A DNA stretch of 9,514 nt, taken from NCBI GenBank assembly GCA_900549495.1, contig UROL01000068.1, positions 1-9,514 of the forward strand. The letters run 5' to 3'. How positions within the stretch are numbered: position 1 is the stretch's first letter; each line of letters opens with the position of its first letter. The DNA is from an uncultured Eubacteriales bacterium. GTDB lineage: Bacteria; Bacillota; Clostridia; Oscillospirales; Oscillospiraceae. Under the pieces are notes generated by a model. The model was not told the origin of the DNA, made no database searches, and saw nothing but the letters and a program-made list of their open reading frames with translations. Position numbers and translations under genes: made by a program. Positions 1-8,635 of the stretch are shown piece by piece.

Positions 1-996
<996 letters not shown>

Positions 997-1021
997 CTAT
1001 CGCCCTCCCGGCCTTCCTGGC

Positions 1022-1039
1022 GTATACGGTTGGGTATAC
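1022..1039. promoter_or_regulatory. paired GTATAC palindrome, operator-like
   Basis: Two copies of the self-complementary hexamer GTATAC (1022-1027 and 1034-1039) are separated by 6 bp, so their centres are 12 bp apart. The whole 18 bp is an inverted repeat. It lies about 60 nt downstream of the predicted arabinofuranosidase start of transcription, where a bound protein could block elongation. In RNA it would form a 6 bp hairpin. The function is inferred. Confidence 0.35.
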
Positions 1040-1089
1040 TTTTGGCCCCGGGCCCGGCTTTCCTCCGGGGGTACAGGGGCAAAAATTTC

Positions 1090-1117
1090 TTTACATATGG
1101 CCTCAGTATAGTATAAT
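1090..1117 (+). promoter_or_regulatory. sigma-A promoter of the ABC importer operon
   Basis: On the plus strand there is a -35 box TTTACA (1090-1095), a 16 bp spacer and a perfect -10 box TATAAT (1112-1117). The predicted start is near 1124, about 40 nt ahead of the ATG at 1165. That leader is too short to hold a known riboswitch class such as TPP. A second TATAAA at 1123-1128 has no good -35 partner. Confidence 0.7.
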
Positions 1118-1133
1118 CTTCCTATAAAGTCAA
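1105..1133 (-). promoter_or_regulatory. sigma-A promoter of the arabinofuranosidase gene
   Basis: On the minus strand there is a -35 box TTGACT (1133-1128), a 17 bp spacer and a -10 box TATACT (1110-1105). Transcription would start near 1098, leaving a leader of about 130 nt before the ATG at 969. The element lies over the oppositely directed promoter of the ABC operon. Confidence 0.7.
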
Positions 1134-1164
1134 TCCGGGTTCCCCCGGAGAATGGAGGAATTGT

Positions 1165-2115
1165 ATGAAAAAATTTTCTGCGCTGGTGTGTCTGCTGGCC
1201 CTGGCGGCGGCGCTGGCCCTTCCGGCTCAGGCAGAGGCGGAAAGCCTGCGGATAGGCGCCCTCACCGGCCCCACCTCCATGGGAATGGTGCGGCTATGGG
1301 AGGATGCCCCCTACTGCGTTCCCACCGTCCTGGGCTCGGCGGATGAGCTGGTGCCCCGGATACTCAAGGAGGAGGTGGACATTGCCGCCCTGCCCGCCAA
1401 TCTGGCCGCCACCCTGTACAGCAAGACCCAGGGGGAGGTGGTGGCGCTGGCGGTGAATGTGCTGGGGGTGCTGTATATCGGGGAATACAATTCCCAGAGC
1501 CTTCAATCCCTGGCAGACCTGAAGGGCAAGACCCTGTATGCCACCGGCAAGGGGAGCACGCCGGAGTATTTCCTCCGGTATCTGCTACAGCAGAACGGCC
1601 TGGACCCGGACAAGGACGTAACCATCCAGTGGAAGAGCCAGCCCAGTGAGGTGGTGGCCCTGCTGAACGCCCGGCAGTCCGGCATTGCCATGCTGCCCCA
1701 GCCCTATGTCACCGCTGCCGCCGCCCAGCTGGGGGAGGGCTTCCGGGTTTCCCTGTCCCTGTCCCAGGAATGGGAAAGGCTGGACAACGGCACCCTGTGC
1801 ACCACCGCCGTGGTACTGGCCCGGCGGGAGTATGTCCGCAGCCACCCGGAGGAGGTGGCGGCCTTCCTGGAAAATCTGGAAAGCTCCGTGGACTGGGTGA
1901 CGGAAAATCCGGAGGAGGCGGCAGAGCTCTGCGAAGCCTTTGGGGTTATCAAGGCCCCGGTGGCCAAGAAGGCCATTCCGGAATGCAATCTGGTGTGCAT
2001 CACCGGGGAGGCCATGCACCAAGCCCTGTCCGGCTGCCTGAAGGTGATTTACGACCAGAACCCCCAGGCCGTGGGGGGTGCCATGCCGGGGGATGATTTC
2101 TACTATGGGGCCTAG
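1165..2115 (+). CDS. ABC transporter substrate-binding protein, NMT1/SsuA-like
   Basis: This is the extracytoplasmic binding component of an importer in the nitrate/taurine/sulfonate/thiamine-precursor group. The 316-residue protein starts with a signal peptide: Lys2-Lys3, a hydrophobic stretch at about 4-20 and a likely signal peptidase I site after AQA (21-23). The mature part has the usual layout of the family: a ligand-lobe start LRIGALTGPTSM (28-39), VDIAALPANLAATLY (71-85), SLADLKGKTLYATGKGST (115-132) and ARQSGIAMLPQPYVTAA (169-185). No lipobox cysteine is seen at the cleavage site, which is odd for a Gram-positive binding protein, since these are usually lipid-anchored. The start has GGAGG six bases upstream (1154-1158). 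It is the first gene of the operon and overlaps the permease. The ligand cannot be told from the sequence. Confidence 0.85.
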   Translation: MKKFSALVCLLALAAALALPAQAEAESLRIGALTGPTSMGMVRLWEDAPYCVPTVLGSADELVPRILKEEVDIAALPANLAATLYSKTQGEVVALAVNVLGVLYIGEYNSQSLQSLADLKGKTLYATGKGSTPEYFLRYLLQQNGLDPDKDVTIQWKSQPSEVVALLNARQSGIAMLPQPYVTAAAAQLGEGFRVSLSLSQEWERLDNGTLCTTAVVLARREYVRSHPEEVAAFLENLESSVDWVTENPEEAAELCEAFGVIKAPVAKKAIPECNLVCITGEAMHQALSGCLKVIYDQNPQAVGGAMPGDDFYYGA

Positions 2116-2875
2116 GGGCCGGTTCTGGCGTACCCCCTGGGCAAGGCTTATTGCCATACTGCTGGCCCTGGGGGTATGGCAGCTGGGGGCAGCGGCGGTG
2201 GGCAACCGGCTGCTGCTGGTGGGCCCGGGGGCGGCTCTGGGGAAATTTTTCTCCCTGCTGGGGGAGGCGGCATTCTGGGGTGCCCTCTGGTTCACCCTGA
2301 GCCGGGTGGCCCTGGGGTTCCTGCTGGCCCTTCTGGCGGCTCTGGCCCTGGCGGCCCTGGCGGCTGGATTCCCGGCGGCGGAGGTGCTGCTGGCCCCCTA
2401 TATGGCGGCGGTGAAGTCGGTGCCGGTGGCCTCCTTTGTGGTGATGGCCCTGCTATGGCTCTCCGGGCGGCGGCTGAGCATCTTCATTTCCTTTCTAATC
2501 GTCCTGCCGGTGCTGTATGCCGCCTTTTTGCAGGGTCTGCGGAGTGCGGATGGGAAGCTGCTGGAAATGGCCCGGGTGTTCCGTATGCCCCCCTGGAACC
2601 GGCTGCGGGGCATCTACCTCCCTGCCCTGGGGCCCTACTGCCTGTCGGCCTGTCGGGCGGCCCTGGGAATGTGCTGGAAGGCCGGGGTGGCCGCCGAGGT
2701 CATTGGCGTATGCAGCGGCAGCATGGGAGGGATGCTGTACGATGCCAAGGTATACTTGGAGCTGGACAGCCTGTTCGCCTGGACCTTTGCCATTGTGCTG
2801 GCCAGTGCGGCCTTTGAGCGGGCTGTGCTGGCGGGCCTGGGCTGGCTGCTAAGCAGAATGGAGGGGCGGGTATGA
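2105..2875 (+). CDS. ABC transporter permease, SsuC/TauC/ThiX-like
   Basis: This is the membrane channel subunit that pairs with the binding protein at 1165 and the ATPase at 2872. From the ATG at 2105 it has 256 residues, the usual size for the family, with about six hydrophobic segments: roughly 14-33, 58-87 (one or two helices), 100-119, 125-142, 170-196 and 216-249. The coupling loop that docks on the ATPase is visible as EMARVFRMPPWNRLRGIYLPAL (about 154-175). It fits the family EAA pattern, although the usual glycine is replaced by arginine. The start is uncertain: GTG 2078, ATG 2093 and ATG 2105 are in frame and none has a strong ribosome site. A GGGGGA run about 11 bases upstream slightly favours 2105. 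All options overlap the end of the binding-protein gene (stop 2113-2115), suggesting translational coupling. Confidence 0.85.
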   Translation: MGPRGRFWRTPWARLIAILLALGVWQLGAAAVGNRLLLVGPGAALGKFFSLLGEAAFWGALWFTLSRVALGFLLALLAALALAALAAGFPAAEVLLAPYMAAVKSVPVASFVVMALLWLSGRRLSIFISFLIVLPVLYAAFLQGLRSADGKLLEMARVFRMPPWNRLRGIYLPALGPYCLSACRAALGMCWKAGVAAEVIGVCSGSMGGMLYDAKVYLELDSLFAWTFAIVLASAAFERAVLAGLGWLLSRMEGRV

Positions 2876-3456
2876 ATCTGGTAATTCGGGAGCTTTCCAA
2901 GAGCTATGGGGGCATACCGGTGATTTCCGGCCTCTCCTGCACCCTGCCCCAGGGCAGCCGGTGGGGCATCCTGGGCCCCTCCGGCATTGGAAAAACCACC
3001 CTGCTGCGGCTGATTCTGGGCCTGGAGCAGCCGGACGGCGGGAGCATCGCCGGGGCCCCGGAGAAAATGGCCGCCCTGTTCCAGGAAAACCGGCTGCTGG
3101 AGGGCCATAGCGCCCTGGCCAATCTGCGCCTTGCCGTCCCCCGGGCCGGGAAGCGGGGCCCGGCCCTGCTGGCGGAGCTGGGGCTGGAGGAAGAGAGCCT
3201 GTCCAAGGCCGTTTCCGATCTCTCCGGCGGGCAGGCCCGGCGGGTGGCTCTGGCCCGGGCCCTGCTGGCAGAGTCCTATCTTCTGGCCCTGGACGAGCCC
3301 TTCACCGGCCTGGACGATGCCGCCCGGGCCCGGGCGGCGGAGGCCATCCTCCGCCACCTGGGGGGCCGCACCCTGCTGCTGGTAACCCACCGGCAGGAGG
3401 ATTTGCCCCTGCTGGGCATCCGGCAGTGCATTCCCCTTTCCCCTGCATCCGGGTAA
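2872..3456 (+). CDS. ABC transporter ATP-binding protein, SsuB/TauB-like
   Basis: This is the cytoplasmic ATPase that powers the importer encoded at 1165-2875. The 194 residues hold all nucleotide-binding motifs: Walker A GPSGIGKTT (35-43), Q-loop Gln71, signature LSGGQ (117-121), Walker B LLALDEP (137-143), D-loop TGLD (145-148) and the switch histidine His173. At 194 residues it is shorter than the usual 240-260. The domain is trimmed after the H-loop and has no C-terminal regulatory part, but looks functional. It starts in an ATGA overlap with the permease stop and has GGAGGG at 2860-2865, so the two are translationally coupled. It ends at the TAA at 3454-3456, directly before the shared terminator. 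Confidence 0.9.
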   Translation: MNLVIRELSKSYGGIPVISGLSCTLPQGSRWGILGPSGIGKTTLLRLILGLEQPDGGSIAGAPEKMAALFQENRLLEGHSALANLRLAVPRAGKRGPALLAELGLEEESLSKAVSDLSGGQARRVALARALLAESYLLALDEPFTGLDDAARARAAEAILRHLGGRTLLLVTHRQEDLPLLGIRQCIPLSPASG

Positions 3457-3500
3457 AAAACGGCAGCCGCCCCGGTGGGATACGGCTGCCGATATTTTAT
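3455..3500. terminator. bidirectional terminator between the ABC operon and the HAD gene
   Basis: A perfect 9 bp stem, CGGCAGCCG (3461-3469) with CGGCTGCCG (3483-3491), encloses a 13 nt loop. On the plus strand it is followed by the T-rich stretch ATATTTTATTTT. On the minus strand it is followed by six Ts (complement of 3455-3460). The stop codons of the two convergent genes (3454-3456 and 3499-3497) lie in these tracts, so one hairpin serves both genes in about 45 bp. Confidence 0.85.
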
Positions 3501-4180
3501 TTTGCCTTCAGAAGGTCGATTACGTCCTTCAGGGAGTCGAACCGGGCGTAGGCAATTTCCAGAATTTTTTCGTCCGGCTGGTCCAAATCCGGGACGATGG
3601 CGTTCATGCACCCGGCCCGATAGGCAGAGAGCAAGCCGGTGTAGCTGTCCTCCAGGGCCAGGCAGTGCTCCGGGGCCACGCCGATGGTCTTCGCCCCCAG
3701 CAGATAGATATCCGGCTCCGGCTTGCCGTGGGGCACCTGATGGGCGGTGCAGATATGGGCAAACCGGTGGTACAGGTTCAGCTGGGTAAGATGGTCCTGG
3801 ATTCTGTCCGCCGGGGAGGCGGTGGTAATGGCATAGGGGATTGCCTGGGCCTGTAAATAGTCCAGCAGGGCATACACCCCCGGCTTGGCCTCGATGCCGT
3901 TTTCCTGAATGTAGGCATCCATTTTCTCAATTCGCTTGGCCCGCACCGCTTCGTACACAATGTCCGGCCCGAACAGGCTGCTCAGGTACGCCTGCCCCGC
4001 CTGGGCATTCAGGCTACGCATTCCCAGGGCCTGCTGGTAGCTCATCTCGTAGCCGAAGCACCGGCACCCCTCCCGCCAGAATCTGGCATAGAGCTTTTCC
4101 GAGTCCAGAATCACGCCGTCCATATCAAACAGCACACCCCGGATTTCCTCCCCCCGGGGATGAAGAATCTGATAAGCCAA
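3497..4180 (-). CDS. HAD-superfamily hydrolase, beta-phosphoglucomutase/phosphatase-like
   Basis: This is a cytoplasmic HAD subfamily IA enzyme, a phosphatase or phosphomutase acting on a small phosphorylated metabolite. Counting from the TTG at 4180-4178 it has 227 residues. Motif I is VLFDMDGVILDS (16-27) with nucleophile Asp19 and acid/base Asp21. A helical cap follows at about 30-100. Motif II is ITTASP (118-123), motif III is HGKPEPDIY (151-159) with Lys153, and motif IV is LEDSYTG (176-182). The start is debatable. TTG 4180 has only AAAGG ten bases upstream but keeps the first beta strand. GTG 4135 has a better GGAGG nine bases upstream but begins directly at LFDMDG. No ATG is available between the likely promoter region and motif I. 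It is 106 bp downstream of the diguanylate cyclase and could be co-transcribed. The substrate is unknown. Confidence 0.88.
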   Translation of the reverse strand: MAYQILHPRGEEIRGVLFDMDGVILDSEKLYARFWREGCRCFGYEMSYQQALGMRSLNAQAGQAYLSSLFGPDIVYEAVRAKRIEKMDAYIQENGIEAKPGVYALLDYLQAQAIPYAITTASPADRIQDHLTQLNLYHRFAHICTAHQVPHGKPEPDIYLLGAKTIGVAPEHCLALEDSYTGLLSAYRAGCMNAIVPDLDQPDEKILEIAYARFDSLKDVIDLLKAK

Positions 4181-4286
4181 ACTGTCACAACCTTTCTGCT
4201 TTTTAGAATACCTGAATTTTTGAATTTTCAAGCTGGAATTCCCGGATTTTTCCTGGGGCTTCCGGCTTTTTCTGCCAGGGCAGACT

Positions 4287-5378
4287 TTATTGTGGGGAAG
4301 CGGCAGGGGCCTGCTTGTGCTCTTTTTTGTAGCGGTACATCTGCCGGTCGGCCTGCTCCTTGACCTTGGCAATGTCCTCGCCGGTGAAGGGGGCGGAGCC
4401 GAAGGAAACCATGGGCAAAAGGGGCAGCTCCTGGCGCATTTGCTCCAACCGGCGGAGAAATTCCCGGGCACAGGCCGCCTCCTGGGCGCCGTCTTTCAGC
4501 AGCACGCAGAATTCGTCGCCCCCCACCCGGTAGCAGAAGCCGTAGGGGGCGTAGGCCTTTTTGATGCACGCACCAATCCCGGCCAGACAGGCATCCCCCT
4601 GCAAATGGCCGTAGCGGTCGTTAATCTGCTTGAAATTGTCCACGTCGAACACCACCAGTACCCCGCCCTGGTGCATCTGGGCTGTGCGGTTCAGGTAGCT
4701 GTTCTGGTTCAGCAGCCCTGTCAGGGCATCCAGCTGGGTCCACATCTCGTTGCAGTAGATGAAATACAGCACCGACAGCAGCGTGACACACAGCCATGTG
4801 ACGTGCAAATCCGGCAGCGCCACCTGCACCACCGTCTCCGCCGCCAGAAAGAGGATGAGCGGATAGATAAGCATCCGGCTCCGGTTCTGAAACTCCATGG
4901 CGGAGACAATGGTCGCCCCCGACAGGCACAGGATGGAGGCAAAGTAGGCAAGCACATAAAGATAAAAATAAGGGCCCCGGGAATAGACATTCTCCCCGCT
5001 TACCCGGAACACCAGCCCAAAGGGAAGGGACAGGGCCAGAAGCACCAGATAGCCCATCTGGCACCAGGCGGCCACCCGCAGGGCCCGCTTGGGGGCGGTT
5101 TTCTTATCCAGCACATACATCAGGCACACCGGCACCCCGGGGGACAGCCCGAAGCCCAGATAATTGGCCAGCACATTGGCCCACCGATACCGGGCTGGTG
5201 CGCCATCCACCGCCACGGTGACGATTTCCAGCAGGGAAATCGCCCCAATCAGCCCGAAGGCCAACAGAAAGCCCCGCTTCTGCTTCCGGCTCAGGGATTC
5301 GCTCAGCGCCGTAAGAACGCACATAAACCCCAGAACAAACAGGTCGATGGCCGTTAAAACATTAAAATACCCATCCAT
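4287..5378 (-). CDS. membrane diguanylate cyclase (7TM-GGDEF)
   Basis: This enzyme would make cyclic di-GMP from two GTP in response to an unknown signal sensed in or at the membrane. It has 363 residues from the ATG at 5378. The N-terminal half has about seven hydrophobic helices: roughly 6-25, 35-56, 66-90, 99-123, 135-160, 169-187 and 192-209. The GGDEF domain begins at DALTGLLN (207-214), has the metal/substrate segment FDVDNFKQINDRYGH (234-248) and an intact GGDEF active site (266-270). The inhibitory RxxD site expected five residues before GGDEF is replaced by APYG (257-260), so product inhibition through that site should be absent. The start has AAGGA 11 bases upstream, and a longer reading frame upstream would cross the promoter and the groEL terminator. 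The gene is transcribed alone or with the HAD gene. Confidence 0.92.
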   Translation of the reverse strand: MDGYFNVLTAIDLFVLGFMCVLTALSESLSRKQKRGFLLAFGLIGAISLLEIVTVAVDGAPARYRWANVLANYLGFGLSPGVPVCLMYVLDKKTAPKRALRVAAWCQMGYLVLLALSLPFGLVFRVSGENVYSRGPYFYLYVLAYFASILCLSGATIVSAMEFQNRSRMLIYPLILFLAAETVVQVALPDLHVTWLCVTLLSVLYFIYCNEMWTQLDALTGLLNQNSYLNRTAQMHQGGVLVVFDVDNFKQINDRYGHLQGDACLAGIGACIKKAYAPYGFCYRVGGDEFCVLLKDGAQEAACAREFLRRLEQMRQELPLLPMVSFGSAPFTGEDIAKVKEQADRQMYRYKKEHKQAPAASPQ

Positions 5379-5404
5379 GGCAAAACGGTTCCTTTTTGTC
5401 TTCC

Positions 5405-5433
5405 AGGCATCCGCAGCCCTTCCCCGGATGCCT
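5405..5433 (-). other. leader hairpin in the GGDEF mRNA
   Basis: AGGCATCCG (5405-5413) and CGGATGCCT (5425-5433) form a perfect 9 bp stem with an 11 nt loop inside the 65 nt leader between the predicted transcription start (about 5444) and the ATG at 5378. No T tract follows on the minus strand, so it is not a terminator, and it does not resemble the c-di-GMP riboswitch classes. It may affect mRNA stability or translation. Confidence 0.5.
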
Positions 5434-5450
5434 CTTGCATTTCTGCCTGA

Positions 5451-5479
5451 ATTATACAAAATTCCCCCCGCTCTGTCAA
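5451..5479 (-). promoter_or_regulatory. consensus sigma-A promoter of the GGDEF gene
   Basis: On the minus strand TTGACA (5479-5474), a 17 bp spacer and TATAAT (5456-5451) match the sigma-A consensus at every position. Transcription would start near 5444. It sits directly behind the groEL terminator, so the cyclase is an independent and probably well expressed unit. Confidence 0.85.
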
Positions 5480-5482
5480 TGC

Positions 5483-5515
5483 GAGAAAAAGAACGCCCCC
5501 GGGTGGGGGCGTTCT
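5483..5515 (-). terminator. terminator of groES-groEL
   Basis: An 11 bp stem, AGAACGCCCCC (5490-5500) with GGGGGCGTTCT (5505-5515), has a 4 nt loop and is followed on the minus strand by TTTTCTC. It lies 15 bases past the groEL stop codon. Confidence 0.88.
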
Positions 5516-5529
5516 GGGAAGGGCTGGGA

Positions 5530-7451
<1,922 letters not shown>

Positions 7452-7520
7452 AGCGATTCCTCCATCACAATATTTTATAGGAAGTCTGCATCCCCAGGGG
7501 GGCTGCAATTATCGATATCC

Positions 7521-7547
7521 TTAGCACTCTTTCTTCCTGAGTGCTAA
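7521..7547. promoter_or_regulatory. CIRCE operator (HrcA binding site)
   Basis: This is a perfect CIRCE element: TTAGCACTC (7521-7529), nine bases, GAGTGCTAA (7539-7547). It is the binding site of the repressor HrcA in Firmicutes and sits at the predicted start of groESL transcription. Flanking GATATC copies (7514-7519 and 7548-7553) lengthen the inverted repeat, with one extra C on the left side. Confidence 0.97.
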
Positions 7548-7550
7548 GAT

Positions 7551-7579
7551 ATCATAGCGCACCTTCGCAAAAAAAGCAA
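7551..7579 (-). promoter_or_regulatory. sigma-A promoter of groESL
   Basis: On the minus strand TTGCTT (7579-7574), a 17 bp spacer and TATGAT (7556-7551) lie immediately upstream of CIRCE. Transcription would begin inside the operator, so HrcA binding would directly block initiation. Confidence 0.8.
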
Positions 7580-7625
7580 GACCTAAATTGGGAAAAAGCG
7601 TAAATATTTTATGAACCCCAGAAGG

Positions 7626-7657
7626 CAAAAAGGGCCCGCTGCGGCAAGGCAGCGGGC
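7626..7657 (-). terminator. terminator of degV
   Basis: GCCCGCTGC (7634-7642) and GCAGCGGGC (7649-7657) form a perfect 9 bp stem with a 6 nt loop, followed on the minus strand by CCTTTTTG. It lies 12 bases beyond the degV stop and isolates groESL from degV transcription. Confidence 0.85.
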
Positions 7658-7669
7658 ACCCGGGGAATA

Positions 7670-8497
7670 TTATGTCTCGAAGCCCACCATAATGGCGCCG
7701 GACTCGGCGTAGTAGCTGCACAGGCCGCTGCTGGGGGCCACCACCACGTCGGCCTCCGGCCAGGCGGCCCGAAGCTGGGAGACGAAGGCATCGGCCAGGG
7801 CCGGATTCTGCACATGGGTGACCCGGGCCCGGCCGCCGGTATACCCGGCCTGGCGCATATGCTCGATGAGCTCGGGCAGGGCCTTCCGGTCTCCCCGGCA
7901 CTTGGCCAGCTGCTGCAAGGTACCCTCGTCACTGGCGGTGCCCACAATGCGGATGCCCAGCACCCCCACTGCGGCGGCGGCCACCTTGCTCACCCGGCCA
8001 TTCTGGGCCATATTGTGCAGGGATTGGAGGCAGAACAGCAGCCGGGTATGCTTCTGGTATTCCCGGGTCCGGGCCTCCACCTGGTCAAAGGGCAGGCCCT
8101 GGGCGGTAAGGGACTGGAGCTTTTCCAGAATCAGCCGCAGCTCCGGGCCGGTGCTCAGGCTGTCGAAGACGGCGATTTTTGCGCCGGGGTATTTCTGTAG
8201 GTACAGCTCCCGGGCGGCCATGGCGGCGTTGTAGGAGCCGGAGAGGGTGCTGGTAATGGTGACGGCATAGATTTCGTCCCCGCCCTGGTAGGCCTGTAGC
8301 CAGCCGTCTACACTGGGGCAGGCGGTATAGGAGCGGCCCTTGTGCTGGGCCAGATGGGCCAGCATGTCCTTAGGGTTCAGGTGTTCGTCGTCTACAAAGC
8401 TGCACGCATCGGTGGAGACCACCAGGGGCACATAATGCACATCCGCACCGGGGATAACCGGCCGGTCGGACGAGGAGTCGGCAATCAGTTTTATCAT
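7670..8497 (-). CDS. DegV family fatty-acid-binding protein
   Basis: DegV (FakB-like) proteins bind a fatty acid in a deep pocket. In several Firmicutes they present it to a fatty acid kinase for phosphorylation and entry into phospholipids. The 275 residues match the family length. Visible marks are the N-terminal IADSSSD (5-11), CPSVDGW (60-66), the ligand-loop ITSTLSGSYNAA (81-92), FDSLSTGPE (111-119), QNGRVSK (155-161) and the C-terminal SSGLCSYYAESGAIMVGF. The start at ATG 8497 has GGAGG eight bases upstream. The reading frame stays open far upstream, through the promoter and antisense to the DUF1836 gene, but that extension has no family similarity. It is a single-gene unit with its own promoter and terminator, divergent from the DUF1836 gene. 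No fatty acid kinase gene is in the window, so the role as a kinase partner is inferred. Confidence 0.92.
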   Translation of the reverse strand: MIKLIADSSSDRPVIPGADVHYVPLVVSTDACSFVDDEHLNPKDMLAHLAQHKGRSYTACPSVDGWLQAYQGGDEIYAVTITSTLSGSYNAAMAARELYLQKYPGAKIAVFDSLSTGPELRLILEKLQSLTAQGLPFDQVEARTREYQKHTRLLFCLQSLHNMAQNGRVSKVAAAAVGVLGIRIVGTASDEGTLQQLAKCRGDRKALPELIEHMRQAGYTGGRARVTHVQNPALADAFVSQLRAAWPEADVVVAPSSGLCSYYAESGAIMVGFET

Positions 8498-8528
8498 GAC
8501 ACATTCCTCCGGAATTTTTATCTGCCCC

Positions 8529-8557
8529 ATATTAACACGGTTTTTCATAGCTGTCAA
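8529..8557 (-). promoter_or_regulatory. sigma-A promoter of degV
   Basis: On the minus strand TTGACA (8557-8552), a 17 bp spacer and TAATAT (8534-8529) form a strong promoter about 30 bp ahead of the degV ATG. The -35 box is one arm of the inverted repeat at 8552-8582. Confidence 0.8.
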
Positions 8558-8582
8558 TCCGGTTTTGAAAAACCGATTGACA
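8552..8582. promoter_or_regulatory. inverted repeat carrying both divergent -35 boxes
   Basis: TGTCAATC-CGGTTTT on the left and AAAAACCG-ATTGACA on the right are near-perfect reverse complements around a central G, with arms of about 15 bp that differ by one C and one T in spacing. Each arm ends in a TTGACA -35 box, pointing outward to degV and to the DUF1836 gene. It may be an operator that controls both promoters; this is inferred. Confidence 0.6.
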
Positions 8583-8605
8583 AGTTTACAAAAACGATAT
8601 AAAAT
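8577..8605 (+). promoter_or_regulatory. sigma-A promoter of the DUF1836 gene
   Basis: TTGACA (8577-8582), 17 bp, then TAAAAT (8600-8605); an alternative TATAAA at 8598-8603 has a 15 bp spacer. It precedes a strong AGGAGGG ribosome site and the ATG at 8636. Confidence 0.75.
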
Positions 8606-8635
8606 GTTTTCATTGTATTTATAGGAGGGACGGAA

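Noticed and set aside
1124..1164. Riboswitch (for example TPP) ahead of the ABC operon
   Set aside because: The predicted leader is about 40 nt, too short for such an element, and no known conserved motif is seen.
1177..1191. Cys9 of the binding protein as a lipidation site
   Set aside because: The preceding residues ALV do not form a lipobox, and the cysteine lies too near the N-terminus, before the hydrophobic core of the signal peptide.
4181..4286. Possible promoter for the HAD gene (TTGAAA at 4231-4226, TATTCT at 4210-4205)
   Set aside because: The spacer is only 15 bp and both boxes are weak in an AT-rich stretch, so it is not listed. A small hairpin TCTGCCCTGGCAGA here lacks a T tract on the minus strand and is a poor terminator for the cyclase.
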